DNA from: Sulfuriferula sp.
Lineage (GTDB): Bacteria; Pseudomonadota; Gammaproteobacteria; Burkholderiales; Sulfuriferulaceae
Direction of reading: 5' to 3'
Assembly (NCBI GenBank): GCA_031291235.1
Contig: JARLJL010000015.1
Location: 181,076-245,075, forward strand
DNA length: 64,000 nt
In this document: positions 46,730-54,701 of the stretch, in pieces
How positions within the stretch are numbered: position 1 is the stretch's first letter
Layout: the number at the start of each line of letters is the position of its first letter
Translations under genes and position numbers: made by a program
The notes under the pieces: model-generated
Database searches by the model: none
The model's input: the letters and a program-made list of their open reading frames with translations, nothing else
What the model was told of the DNA's origin: nothing

Positions 46730-46736
46730 AATTTTC

Positions 46737-47351
46737 TCACTTATTCTTGCGGTGGTACGTCCGTTTTGGAACGATGCCATCAAATTCTGGGTAAGGTCGA
46801 TCCGTGTGATGGATCAACGTCGGAATAAAAACCTTGCGCGGGTCATCAAAAACGAATTCCTGCGATTCAGTCAACATCAAATCCCAAGTGTATTCGCGCT
46901 TGTTTTCACTCGCAGCCAAGTTGTACAGATTGATCCGATGGGACTTTCCGGTCCAGATCGGTTTAATGCCGTGATTGAGGCCGTACGTCCAAGGTTTGAA
47001 TCCTTGAACAAAGGCGGAGAGCTTCAACCAGATGTTGAACTGATCGCCGAGACTTTCGACTACGTTGAAATCCTCCGGCAGTTTTGCTGCCAGAAGTGAC
47101 TGGATATCAAGCAACGCCCTTTCCCGACTCAACGTTTTCAGACCCGGATGATTAAACGGCTTCCATGCGGTGTCGTACTGCAACGGCTGCAAACGTGACA
47201 AGAAGAGACTGACCTCCTTCATCTCTTCCGTGTCACCGACTCGCACGTCGTAGCACAATTCAATCAGCCATGTATAAGCCGAAAGCATCGTACGGTAGAC
47301 AGGTTCAGGATGAATCGCCGGGTCGATCGTAATAGTCCGTATTTCGTCCAT
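46737..47351 (-). CDS. hypothetical protein, paralogue of next upstream gene
   Basis: 204 residues from ATG at 47351 overlapping the previous stop (TGATG), GGAG upstream. Helical N-terminal half; [16 protein letters not shown], then [16 protein letters not shown] and [11 protein letters not shown] parallel ALLYIEAILKAKMP, NPVYIGL and WILELNESQ of the 123-residue protein upstream. Longer by ~80 residues at the N-terminus. Function unknown. Confidence 0.76.
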   Translation of the reverse strand: MDEIRTITIDPAIHPEPVYRTMLSAYTWLIELCYDVRVGDTEEMKEVSLFLSRLQPLQYDTAWKPFNHPGLKTLSRERALLDIQSLLAAKLPEDFNVVESLGDQFNIWLKLSAFVQGFKPWTYGLNHGIKPIWTGKSHRINLYNLAASENKREYTWDLMLTESQEFVFDDPRKVFIPTLIHHTDRPYPEFDGIVPKRTYHRKNK

Positions 47352-47722
47352 CAGTAACTCCGAACTTGCGACTCGTTGAGTTCGAGAATCCACTGTGTCT
47401 CGTGGTACTCTTCATCAGCCCAGCACAAGCCGATGTAGACGGGATTGAGTTCCTCACCAAACTTCCAACCCATGTCCGTTTGAAGAATTTCATCAGTGCA
47501 CGCCTGCATCTTGAGCAGCACCCAGGAATCGATCTCGTGCGGTTCCACAGGCATCTTCGCCTTCAGAATTGCCTCAATGTACAGCAAGGCCTCTTCTTTA
47601 GGGATTTCCAGAATAATGCCCGACAATTCCTCCGTCACCCATTTCAATCGACTGCCATCACGCGCCAGATAACGATCTTCCTCGCGCTTGATGCACAGAC
47701 TCACGCGGTAAGTTTTATTCAC
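47351..47722 (-). CDS. array protein (short paralogue)
   Basis: 123 residues from GTG at 47722 (AAGG upstream), GTGA overlap with the preceding stop. Beta N-terminus (MNKTYRVSLCIKREEDRYLA), helix PKEEALLYIEAILKAKMPVE and C-terminal strands NPVYIGLCWADEEYHETQWI. Shares its C-terminal half with the downstream gene. Function unknown. Confidence 0.76.
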   Translation of the reverse strand: MNKTYRVSLCIKREEDRYLARDGSRLKWVTEELSGIILEIPKEEALLYIEAILKAKMPVEPHEIDSWVLLKMQACTDEILQTDMGWKFGEELNPVYIGLCWADEEYHETQWILELNESQVRSY

Positions 47723-47922
47723 GATTCGACCTTTTTGTATTTACCCATGTCGCCCGAGACACGATCCATCACCTTGCCACACTTGCTGCACGCGGCCGGA
47801 TAACAGCACGGCATACAGTGCATCACACCTTGATGCGTGTGGCAAAAGCAACTGCAAAACGAGATCGGGCAATCAGTCTCGCTACAACTACGCGAGCCAC
47901 CAAGTAACAGCATTTCTTCCAT
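47719..47922 (-). CDS. Cys-rich small protein
   Basis: 67 residues with eleven Cys and two His: CSETDCPISFCSCFCHTHQG, then HCMPCCYPAACSKCGK. The pairs CPCC/CSKC suggest one or two zinc sites, possibly a rubredoxin-like knuckle with ACSKC. Ends GKYKKVES. Coupled to its neighbours (4-nt overlap). Function unknown; protein-protein or nucleic-acid contact is plausible. Confidence 0.7.
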   Translation of the reverse strand: MEEMLLLGGSRSCSETDCPISFCSCFCHTHQGVMHCMPCCYPAACSKCGKVMDRVSGDMGKYKKVES

Positions 47923-47925
47923 GAC

Positions 47926-48225
47926 TTAGGTCCTCGGATAGGCCGACAAGTCGGGTGCCCACGGCATCTGGATCTCGAAGTGCAGGAACGACTCCGGGCG
48001 ACCAACCGTGACGATGCGTTGACCATCATGGTACGGACGCTCTTTCAGCGTGCGCGTCTTACCCTTACGGTCGATGAAGTCGACACGGTCGGCTTGTTCA
48101 AAGTCAGCCCGTGTCCAACGAAAGTGTTCAGTCCTGACGTTCTCGCTCAGAATCGGGTCGCGGCTTGATAGATCGTGGTCGCGGACAATGAGGATAACGT
48201 ATTCCTCTGGATTTCTTTTAGGCAT
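47926..48225 (-). CDS. hypothetical basic protein
   Basis: 99 residues, GAGGGC before ATG. MPKRNPEEYVILIVRDHDLS, a basic middle (DFIDRKGKTRTLKERPYHDG) and strands IVTVGRPESFLHFEIQMPWA. Its first 26 codons overlap the upstream gene out of frame by 79 nt. Function unknown. Confidence 0.72.
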   Translation of the reverse strand: MPKRNPEEYVILIVRDHDLSSRDPILSENVRTEHFRWTRADFEQADRVDFIDRKGKTRTLKERPYHDGQRIVTVGRPESFLHFEIQMPWAPDLSAYPRT

Positions 48226-48593
48226 GTTGCCCTCAGTGAAGAGTACGCTTCATCGTACCGGTAGAGAATGTTCTCCTCATCCCGAGCCTTATAAGCGTAC
48301 GGCATTTGACCATCAGGCAGATACAATCCCCACACGTTGAACTGTGCGAAAAGACGCTGCGTCATGGTCTGCATTGGTCGATACAACAACTCTCCTACTA
48401 CGGGTTCCGCATACCTGAACCGATCAATCCATCTCGGCACTTCGACTTCCACGTTCTGCTTCGAACGCATCAGAAGGAAAATATCCTTGAGCACCTTTTC
48501 AAAATGGGACCGGGGGTAGTGGTTGCGTTCAAACATCTCCTCCAGATAGTACAGTTCCGGAGGTGTTTCAAGTAGGAGGAGTTGCGGTATCAT
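48147..48593 (-). CDS. hypothetical protein with overlapping tail
   Basis: 148 residues; the ATG at 48593 has only a weak site. Helical N-terminus with many aromatic residues (LLLLETPPELYYLEEMFERN), a middle FAQFNVWGLYLPDGQMPYAY and a C-terminal Ser/Thr/Arg tail that lies over the start of the next gene (79 nt). Loosely similar to the 46737/47351 pair in its helix-loop plan. Function unknown. Confidence 0.7.
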   Translation of the reverse strand: MIPQLLLLETPPELYYLEEMFERNHYPRSHFEKVLKDIFLLMRSKQNVEVEVPRWIDRFRYAEPVVGELLYRPMQTMTQRLFAQFNVWGLYLPDGQMPYAYKARDEENILYRYDEAYSSLRATCLKEIQRNTLSSLSATTIYQAATRF

Positions 48594-48612
48594 GATTCTT
48601 ATCTAAGGGTTA

Positions 48613-49311
48613 TTACCGATACGGAGCCATGTCGACCGGGTATTCGCCCGGTTCACCGTCTGACTCTTCGTCGTCTTCATTGCCCGGCTCTTCTTCAAAC
48701 CAGATCCACTTGTAGTCGTCTTGCCAGAAAACTTCCACGTTGTAGCCGACGTCCGTTTCCGTGACCTTGACCACCTGAATGATCATCGTGTCGTCGAATA
48801 CGAGCGGCACGTATTCGGTCGACATGTCGATACGGGCTTGGCCGATCAGGCGCATCTTCAGGAAGACTTCCGGTCCGAGTTCCAGCATGTCGGACGTTTC
48901 CAGCTTGGCTTGCTGGAGAATCTGCGATACGCTGATCGCGCCTTCCATCTTGTCGAAGGATTCTGCCGCTTCGATACTGCGTACCAGATCGGCTTCGCAG
49001 TAGTAGCGCGTCCACGGCTCTTCGACACCTTCTTCGACTTCTTCCGGTTCCTTGCTCGGATCGACGAAGCGAATCACATACCACGGTTCGTTCTGATCCA
49101 GCGAGGTCAGACTGTCATGCAACTTGTCCAGACGACCGACGTCGAACTTCGGCGGTTGATGGGTTGGGTCTCCTTTCACATCTGGCGTTTCGGAGTCAAT
49201 CGACGACTCACGAAGGAATTGAACTTTGCCTGCTGCGTAAGTCTTCTTCGGTGCAGTCCAGCGATGGATGCGTGCAATCAGTCGTGCGATGATGCTAGGT
49301 TTTTGGTCCAT
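48613..49311 (-). CDS. acidic array protein
   Basis: 232 residues, AGGAG before ATG. Basic start (MDQKPSIIARLIARIHRWTA), then a strongly acidic protein with strands EPWYVIRFVDPSKE, YVPLVFDDTMIIQVVKVTET and GYNVEVFWQDDYKWIWFEEE, ending in an Asp/Glu/Gly tail. The tail could mimic nucleic acid, as in some phage inhibitors, but that is speculation from charge alone. Confidence 0.77.
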   Translation of the reverse strand: MDQKPSIIARLIARIHRWTAPKKTYAAGKVQFLRESSIDSETPDVKGDPTHQPPKFDVGRLDKLHDSLTSLDQNEPWYVIRFVDPSKEPEEVEEGVEEPWTRYYCEADLVRSIEAAESFDKMEGAISVSQILQQAKLETSDMLELGPEVFLKMRLIGQARIDMSTEYVPLVFDDTMIIQVVKVTETDVGYNVEVFWQDDYKWIWFEEEPGNEDDEESDGEPGEYPVDMAPYR

Positions 49312-49322
49312 GGGGCGGACTC

Positions 49323-49496
49323 CTATTTTCGAATAAGGGTAATGTAGTCAACGATGATTACATCGCTGACCGGAGGTGGCGGTGCGCGATAGCCCTCAGG
49401 CCGAGGCGGTTGTTGAGCAGTCACCATGTTGATCTTCAGGTTCTTGCTAAACTCCCGCATCTTGGCATACAGGGCACGCGTTTCCTGATTGTTCAT
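49323..49496 (-). CDS. 57-residue protein
   Basis: ATG at 49496 overlaps the preceding stop as ATGA; GGGAC upstream. Starts MNNQETRALYAKMREFSKNL, has a Pro-rich centre (QQPPRPEGYRAPPPP) and ends VSDVIIVDYITLIRK. The coupling and uninterrupted frame support it. It closes a two-gene unit and lies 11 nt before the acidic protein. Function unknown. Confidence 0.7.
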   Translation of the reverse strand: MNNQETRALYAKMREFSKNLKINMVTAQQPPRPEGYRAPPPPVSDVIIVDYITLIRK

Positions 49497-50038
49497 CCCA
49501 GTCCCGCTCCTTCGAATCCGTAGATCTGATAGGGAGGTGACCAGGTAACTGGATCATAGCCGAGCACTTCGAAACCGAAGCGCTGGAAGTCAGCCACGAA
49601 ACAGTCATCGATCTTCACATCGGGGTACTTCGCAAGCACGGCTGGAAGGGACCAAGGCACGTTCATCTGACGGCAATACTCGAACGTGAGGTCGACCGCA
49701 CAACACAAAGACACCATTGCAAGATCCGACGCAGGCAACCCAAACGGATAGAAGCCTTGGTACGACAGGTTCGTCTCCAAGCGTTTGCGAAACGCCATGA
49801 AGACCGAGTTCGTCGATTCGTCAAAGTCAATCAGGACCGCGTAGATCCCAATCGGCTCCAACGCGAACGTCGGACACGGCAGATCAATCCACTGATACTT
49901 GTGCTCGTAGCTGACCTTTTCCAGATACTTAACGTTACGGGAAGTCAGGTCAGCGAACACTGCACGAGCGACTTTCTCCAGCTGTTCTGCACTGTGACAA
50001 CAGCGTACATACTCAGAAGGCATGGACAGATTTTTCAT
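49493..50038 (-). CDS. hypothetical protein
   Basis: 181 residues, GAGG before ATG, ATGA overlap with the previous gene. Alpha/beta with MPSEYVRCCHSAEQLEKVAR, strand IGIYAVLIDFDESTNSVFMA, FYPFGLPASDLAMVSLCCAV and a C-terminal Trp/Tyr-rich end. Five Cys in pairs. Not recognised. Confidence 0.78.
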   Translation of the reverse strand: MKNLSMPSEYVRCCHSAEQLEKVARAVFADLTSRNVKYLEKVSYEHKYQWIDLPCPTFALEPIGIYAVLIDFDESTNSVFMAFRKRLETNLSYQGFYPFGLPASDLAMVSLCCAVDLTFEYCRQMNVPWSLPAVLAKYPDVKIDDCFVADFQRFGFEVLGYDPVTWSPPYQIYGFEGAGLG

Positions 50039-50265
50039 TCTTTTGCCTCATCCGGGTCCATTAGACCCGACTTCACACCCGCTTCATACTGCGAGTAGCC
50101 TTCATCACGAAGATCCCGATACCGCAGGATCTCCTCACTTAGCATCCCGCAATCAACACAGTACGTCGTGCCGAGCGGGACGCGATTCCTACAGCGCAGC
50201 GGAGTGCGTGAGCCCTCACACTCCTTGTCCGTCGACAGCAGCGGCTGGTTCCACGGGCTGTTCAT
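50035..50265 (-). CDS. small zinc-finger-like protein
   Basis: 76 residues from ATG at 50265 (GGAGGC upstream), overlapping the upstream gene by 50 nt. CEGSRTPLRCRNRVPLGTTY followed by CVDCG gives a C-x8-C ... C-x2-C arrangement typical of a small zinc ribbon. The rest is helical and charged. A protein-binding or nucleic-acid-binding role is plausible. Not recognised. Confidence 0.72.
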   Translation of the reverse strand: MNSPWNQPLLSTDKECEGSRTPLRCRNRVPLGTTYCVDCGMLSEEILRYRDLRDEGYSQYEAGVKSGLMDPDEAKE

Positions 50266-50860
50266 GCGGTGCCTCCAACTGGTTGACTTGTTGAGCAACA
50301 GGGTCTTCGATCTTTGCCATCGCCATGACATCGCGACCTGAACCGGTGACGATCTTCTGGCGCACATAGCCGCGCAACTTGATGTGCATGCCCTGCACGA
50401 GGATGGTCATCGGCAGACCCAACGGGAACGTTTCGATCTGCCAGTCGTACAACTCCTCGCAGTGCGTCATCCAGCTGTCGACTTCTTGCGGCGAGTACAC
50501 CGGCACTTCCTGATCGCCGTTCTCATCCATCGGACCAGCAGCCGGGTCCAGGCTCGGACCCTTGCGTGAAGTCCTCTTCAGCACTTCCATCTGCCAGCGG
50601 TTTTCTTCCCGCAGCATCTCCTTGCCGTGCAAACGCATGAAACGTTCAGCCGCATGGCGACTTGCATACACCCGGTTCTCAGCGAGGATGTTCGCCCACT
50701 GATCTTTAGGAATCGTCCGAATGTACGCGTTGTCCATGTGCATCGGTTTCAAATACGGGATCACGCGCCGGAATGCCGGGAAGAACTCGAAACCGAGAAT
50801 AAAAATCGTCTTGCTTGCCCGAAGGTCTTTCAGTTGAATCTTCCCTGCTTTGGTCGGCAT
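50216..50860 (-). CDS. hypothetical protein
   Basis: 214 residues, AGGAAACAG before ATG. Beta N-terminus (KTIFILGFEFFPAFRRVIPY), helical middle with two basic stretches (EENRWQMEVLKRTSRKGPSL), and an acidic/Pro-rich tail (EAPHEQPVEPAAAVDGQGV) that overlaps the next gene by 50 nt. Its own start lies 155 nt inside the upstream gene. Function unknown. Confidence 0.74.
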   Translation of the reverse strand: MPTKAGKIQLKDLRASKTIFILGFEFFPAFRRVIPYLKPMHMDNAYIRTIPKDQWANILAENRVYASRHAAERFMRLHGKEMLREENRWQMEVLKRTSRKGPSLDPAAGPMDENGDQEVPVYSPQEVDSWMTHCEELYDWQIETFPLGLPMTILVQGMHIKLRGYVRQKIVTGSGRDVMAMAKIEDPVAQQVNQLEAPHEQPVEPAAAVDGQGV

Positions 50861-51062
50861 GCTCTGTTTCCTGATTGAAGGTTAATAACGGCCACTCGTA
50901 ATCATCATCCCGATAGATACGATCGATGGCGATCAATTGACACTGAATCACCCACTGCGTCATGAAGCGTTGCAGTGGGTGCAGTTTACGACGCTCAGCG
51001 TAGACGGCCGCCAATTCAAAGGCGGGCTTCGTGCTACCCTTTGGTCTTCCTCTTGCACCCAT
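50706..51062 (-). CDS. hypothetical protein with AT-hook-like start and overlapping tail
   Basis: 118 residues, AGGAGG before ATG. MGARGRPKGSTKPAFELAAV contains the GRPKG core of an AT-hook, as in some terminase small subunits and nucleoid proteins; a helix (LQRFMTQWVIQCQLIAIDRI) follows. From about residue 65 the frame crosses the start of the next gene out of frame for 155 nt and encodes a polar, low-complexity tail. DNA binding is plausible. Confidence 0.62.
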   Translation of the reverse strand: MGARGRPKGSTKPAFELAAVYAERRKLHPLQRFMTQWVIQCQLIAIDRIYRDDDYEWPLLTFNQETEHADQSREDSTERPSGKQDDFYSRFRVLPGIPARDPVFETDAHGQRVHSDDS

Positions 51063-51071
51063 CCGAACCTC

Positions 51072-52397
51072 CTACTCCTTCGGATACCCGAACGCCGACG
51101 TGATGTTGCTGGTCGAATTGCCGAGGGTGTCGTTCGCTCGTTCAACTGCACGGATTTCGTCGTACCGTTTGAAGATCTCAGCAACTTCTGCGTCCGAGAA
51201 CGGACCCTTCACGCCAACGATGACGCCTTCTTTGTCACGCACGATCCGGGGATCGTCGGTAGGCGCTTTGGTACCCAAGGGCCAGTGCGGATGAACGGTC
51301 ATCTGTTCATGCTTGCCTTCGGGGTTCACGTAGACGGCCTTGGCCTTGATTTCGTCAGAAGACACTGTACCGTACAGATAAACCGTATCGTCCAGAACGA
51401 CGACGTCTTTCAAGCCAGACTTCTCGAAGTACGTGACGAGATTACCCACGCTGTGGCTGGTCTTGTGATCGTTACTCATGCTCACTCTCCCGTCTTTAGA
51501 CCAGTATTCAACATTCACTTCGGCGAGAACATCCGTTCGACTTTGATGTCGATTCTCGCCAAGACGTTCGTCCGAACCTTCCACCATGTGCGGGGGAAGC
51601 TGAGTAATCCAACCAGCAAACAAGTCTCCCCCCAACTCCGTCGGTTTAGCCCGTTTGAACGAAAGCTTACCTGGCCCGAGATCTTCTTGCAGGATTTCGT
51701 CGAGCTTGTAATCCTCAGGTCGTGACGCACATACCTTGCGGTGGAGTTCCACCAGATCGGACGTGTTGCCGGTTGTGAAGGGTGAACTTTCCCGGATCAT
51801 CTTCTTGGCGGTAGCCAGCATCTCGGTAGCCCGTTTCAGGGTGTATTCCGACTTGCCAGTTCGTCTGTAGTACGCTTCAGTGATCCGCTCACCCATGGTC
51901 ATGATTTTGCCATCGGGACCTTGCTTCAGATCAGACAGCAACATCTTGGCCTCGCCCGGCAAAGCGTCGTACCACTTGTAGACTCGAAGCGGGATCTGCA
52001 ACGCAATTGCGCTGGCGTTATCCATCCCACTTTCGAGTTCAGGAGTCGGCTCACCTACCGCCATATCTAACCCAAGCATAAACGGTCCCGGCACGGGCTT
52101 GGTTTTGTTGATGGTCTGGATGTAGTTGTTGATGTGCGCCACCAATTCTTCCGGGGTCATTGCCACCTGCATCGGACGCTCCAACGATTCAACCCACGCT
52201 CGCAAGCGCTCCTGCACTGAGGACGGGATAAACGTTGTATGGTTCAGCAGGGGTTGGTTGTCCATGACGATTGCGTCCATCGCCAAGTCCCGGGACATGT
52301 TGAAATGCTCCATCATGAAAGCCAGGACAGATGCGCGTCGACCTGTCTCAACGACCTTGAGAAACTTGCCCAACACAGATTCAGGATGCGGAACCAT
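51072..52397 (-). CDS. hypothetical protein
   Basis: 441 residues from ATG at 52397 (AGGAGAAC upstream). Helical N-terminal half (VLAFMMEHFNMSRDLAMDAI; QIPLRVYKWYDALPGEAKML), charged middle helices (ITEAYYRRTGKSEYTLKRAT), then a beta-rich C-terminus (VVVLDDTVYLYGTVSSDEIK; HEQMTVHPHWPLG). The largest gene in the array region. No catalytic motif recognised. 9 nt from the next gene. Confidence 0.8.
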   Translation of the reverse strand: MVPHPESVLGKFLKVVETGRRASVLAFMMEHFNMSRDLAMDAIVMDNQPLLNHTTFIPSSVQERLRAWVESLERPMQVAMTPEELVAHINNYIQTINKTKPVPGPFMLGLDMAVGEPTPELESGMDNASAIALQIPLRVYKWYDALPGEAKMLLSDLKQGPDGKIMTMGERITEAYYRRTGKSEYTLKRATEMLATAKKMIRESSPFTTGNTSDLVELHRKVCASRPEDYKLDEILQEDLGPGKLSFKRAKPTELGGDLFAGWITQLPPHMVEGSDERLGENRHQSRTDVLAEVNVEYWSKDGRVSMSNDHKTSHSVGNLVTYFEKSGLKDVVVLDDTVYLYGTVSSDEIKAKAVYVNPEGKHEQMTVHPHWPLGTKAPTDDPRIVRDKEGVIVGVKGPFSDAEVAEIFKRYDEIRAVERANDTLGNSTSNITSAFGYPKE

Positions 52398-52713
52398 CGA
52401 TGTTCTCCTCGGCTTCAGCAACTTCAGGGTTAAGGATAGACTGACAGTTGATGTGACGAAACTGCACATGCCATCGCTTCAAACCAACGATGCCGTAATT
52501 GACATCGCTGCGACCTAACTTCTTCTTGAACCACTGCTCAGCCTGATCGAGACAGGCGAGTTGGACTTTCTCAGTGACGTCGGTTCCCAGTTCTTGCGGA
52601 ATTCGGATCTTACACTGCACCAACTGCATTGCGACATGTTCAACGGTGTCATCGTTGCCGACCTTATAGCCGACTTCAGCGATCCCGCTGATCTGCCAAA
52701 TATTAGTGTTCAT
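52381..52713 (-). CDS. hypothetical protein
   Basis: 110 residues from ATG at 52713 (GGGTAC upstream), a second ATG four codons earlier being possible. MNTNIWQISGIAEVGYKVGN, strand VAMQLVQCKIRIPQELGTDV, helix QLACLDQAEQWFKKKLGRSD and strand GLKRWHVQFRHINCQS. Overlaps the following gene start by 17 nt. Function unknown. Confidence 0.74.
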   Translation of the reverse strand: MNTNIWQISGIAEVGYKVGNDDTVEHVAMQLVQCKIRIPQELGTDVTEKVQLACLDQAEQWFKKKLGRSDVNYGIVGLKRWHVQFRHINCQSILNPEVAEAEENIDGSAS

Positions 52714-52739
52714 GTTTGTACCCATTTACGAATGTAGGA

Positions 52740-53213
52740 TTATTGGGTAAATAATTCGACTGCCTTGAAGCGCTCATCCGGATGGACTTTGGCAAGACCC
52801 TCCATGATTGTATCTTTCAATTCGGTGTCGAGAAGCAACGCTTGACTTGGTCCTTTGATGAACGTGTAGAGGTTATCGTCGCTACTACCCGGACAGAACT
52901 GGTTCAGGTAGTACGATTCATTTGCCTCCTGTTTGATCACCCAGCCAAAGTGCTTCTTCTCAATCAATTCCACCATCTCAAACGCAGTCTCCACCATGAG
53001 TCCGTTCACCACAATCTGGTGACGGGGCATGTTCGGGAGGTCCGGCAACACATCGCGTTTGACATCACTGCGATTGAACAGCACCGCATTGGACTGGAAG
53101 TGCACCCAGTTCTTCTCGAAACCAGCACAGTACTCAGCTTCGTAATCCTTGCGAAGCTTTGGGTCCAACGGGTAACGTTTAATCAACACCAGTTGACACG
53201 GTTTCACAGCCAT
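52740..53213 (-). CDS. hypothetical protein
   Basis: 157 residues, AGGAGTAG before ATG. MAVKPCQLVLIKRYPLDPKL, a central RHQIVVNGLMVETAFEMVEL and strands KKHFGWVIKQEANESYYLNQ, then a helical end. A promoter-like motif lies 47-56 nt upstream. First gene of the downstream array. Not recognised. Confidence 0.77.
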   Translation of the reverse strand: MAVKPCQLVLIKRYPLDPKLRKDYEAEYCAGFEKNWVHFQSNAVLFNRSDVKRDVLPDLPNMPRHQIVVNGLMVETAFEMVELIEKKHFGWVIKQEANESYYLNQFCPGSSDDNLYTFIKGPSQALLLDTELKDTIMEGLAKVHPDERFKAVELFTQ

Positions 53214-53259
53214 CTCTACTCCTAGTTAAGGAAGCACCAAGTCAGTGCTCAGGACCATG

Positions 53260-53269
53260 ATATATGTTT
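53260..53269 (-). promoter_or_regulatory. promoter-like motif AAACATATAT
   Basis: Minus-strand TAGAATGGGTAAAACATATAT, 47 nt before the ATG at 53213 and right after a TATGCCC terminator. Same spacing of TAGAA to AAACA as in the sites at 23848 and 58683. Confidence 0.48.
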
Positions 53270-53285
53270 TACCCATTCTACATTA

Positions 53286-53330
53286 GGGCATAAAAGGAAG
53301 AGAGCCAGTGATAAAACACTGGACTCCTTC
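53286..53330 (-). terminator. terminator with TTATGCCC tail
   Basis: Minus-strand GAAGGAGTCCAGTG-TTTTAT-CACTGGCTCTCTTCC hairpin followed by TTTTATGCCCTAATG (53293-53286). It ends the capsid-paralogue gene. Confidence 0.75.
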
Positions 53331-53339
53331 CAAATTTCT

Positions 53340-53900
53340 TTATGCCGCGCGGCGGTTGTAGTTCACGCGATTTGCCAGCAGGCCATAGCCGACGACGGCG
53401 ATGTCATTCAAACCAGCCGGCGCATCACCGATGACGCGAGCCAGACCGTTGACCGTGGTGTCGCCGAGTTCGATGTTGACCGAACCCACAACAGTCAGCG
53501 ACACTTCGAACGTACGTCCGAGATGCGGAATCGCGAGTGACGACTCGTAACCCACTTCCACCTTACGGTAGTTACCCAGCGCGCTGGCGTTGAATTGCGT
53601 GAGGGGTTCTTGTTCGTCATTCTTCACTGTTTCGTGGACGTGCACGTAATGCTTGCCGTCGACCTCGTAGCGCAGCACGACGGCCGACAACGCAATAGCC
53701 GGATCGATTGCATCGGTCATGTCCGTCACACCAGATTCGAGCAAACTCGTCGTCTGACTCACGCCGAGTAGCGAAACCGTAGTGTTCGTCTTCAGGTAGT
53801 TCGTCTCGATCTCCACACCGTCGAGATTCACTTTACGGGGCGGGGTGTATTCGCAGAAGCAGTGCTTGCTTTGAGCAGAGAAGACGGGGATGATTTTCAT
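53340..53900 (-). CDS. stand-alone capsid middle-domain paralogue
   Basis: 186 residues. Residues ~25-184 align over their whole length with residues ~271-464 of the major capsid protein: SLLGVSQTTSLLESGVTDMT versus SLLGLSQTDALLQTGILDST, ALGNYRKVEV versus PQGNYRTMLL, VNIELGDTTV versus VNCELGDTTL, and GYGLLANRVNYNRR versus GFDLEARRTNSNRR. It has its own start and terminator and no frameshift, so it is an intact gene. Likely a decoration, vertex or connector protein built from one capsid domain. The first 24 residues are unrelated. Confidence 0.85.
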   Translation of the reverse strand: MKIIPVFSAQSKHCFCEYTPPRKVNLDGVEIETNYLKTNTTVSLLGVSQTTSLLESGVTDMTDAIDPAIALSAVVLRYEVDGKHYVHVHETVKNDEQEPLTQFNASALGNYRKVEVGYESSLAIPHLGRTFEVSLTVVGSVNIELGDTTVNGLARVIGDAPAGLNDIAVVGYGLLANRVNYNRRAA

Positions 53901-53979
53901 TTCAGTGTTTCCAGTTGGTTAGGGAGTAAGCATACCAAGACTGGACACTACAAAAAAAGTTGACGAAAACAAAAAAAGA

Positions 53980-53998
53980 GGGGGACCGAAGTCCCCCC
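53980..53998 (-). terminator. UUCG-loop terminator with T-run
   Basis: Minus-strand GGGGGAC-TTCG-GTCCCCC then TCTTTTTTTGTTTTCG. Ends the gene pair at 54023-54693. Confidence 0.82.
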
Positions 53999-54022
53999 AA
54001 AGTTACGCCACCAATGAAACTG

Positions 54023-54301
54023 TTATCGACCCACTGAGCGGGTCTTGACTGTCTTGAGGATGGACTCGACAACCATCAGCTTACCGCCCATCGGAAAGAC
54101 CTGGTCCAAATGCGGGCCGAGCTTGCAGTTGGAGGTCTCGTGCTTGACGATGTCCTTCTCATACTCATCGAAAATCGCTTCCACCTTCGACCAGTCGTTT
54201 GTTTGAAACGCATTGGACATGTCCGTCGTCCATCCGGACTCGCTTTCGCTCAGATAGTGATCGGTGCCGAAGTTATCTTTCGCGACAATCAGAAATGCCA
54301 T
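54023..54301 (-). CDS. hypothetical phage protein
   Basis: 92 residues, GGAG before ATG, coupled to the previous gene by TAATG. MAFLIVAKDNFGTDHYLSES, TDMSNAFQTNDWSKVEAIFD: a small alpha/beta protein with an N-terminal strand and a Y-L-S-E motif. It resembles the start of the upstream gene product (MKYILVGRVAG...YLATVGG), so both may derive from one domain. Function unknown. Confidence 0.76.
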   Translation of the reverse strand: MAFLIVAKDNFGTDHYLSESESGWTTDMSNAFQTNDWSKVEAIFDEYEKDIVKHETSNCKLGPHLDQVFPMGGKLMVVESILKTVKTRSVGR

Positions 54302-54693
54302 TAACCATTCTCCTTCGGTTTCGGAAGTTTACCCTTGATCGAGATGAAGACCTCGGTCGGCTCGATGCGATACTCGCAGACAAAGATGTCCGCCAGTCGC
54401 TCTTCATCGTCCGGCACCATGAAGTCTTCATCCATTTCCTTCAACAGCAGGTACGCCCAGTACGGCAGGTCGATCTTCACCAACTCATCGCCCGTGACCG
54501 GATCGCGTCCTTCGTGTTGGTACATGCAGCGTTGCATCCATTGCACGTAGCCGGCCGCGTCTTTCTTGGTATCGAAGTGATGCGCAGCTGCCGGGCTAGG
54601 CGTCCACCACGGCTGTGTGGCAATCGGCCCGCCCACGGTTGCCAGATACAAGTCCCCTGCACCTGCAACGCGGCCTACGAGAATGTATTTCAT
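54301..54693 (-). CDS. hypothetical phage protein
   Basis: 130 residues, AGGAGC before ATG. MKYILVGRVAGAGDLYLATV, WWTPSPAAAHHFDTKKDAAG and a helical acidic part (LLLKEMDEDFMVPDDEERLA). The N-terminal strand-loop-helix layout is seen in many small phage proteins that use the MxYI(L)V start. Function unknown. Coupled to the next gene. Confidence 0.77.
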   Translation of the reverse strand: MKYILVGRVAGAGDLYLATVGGPIATQPWWTPSPAAAHHFDTKKDAAGYVQWMQRCMYQHEGRDPVTGDELVKIDLPYWAYLLLKEMDEDFMVPDDEERLADIFVCEYRIEPTEVFISIKGKLPKPKENG

Positions 54694-54701
54694 TGCTGCT
54701 C

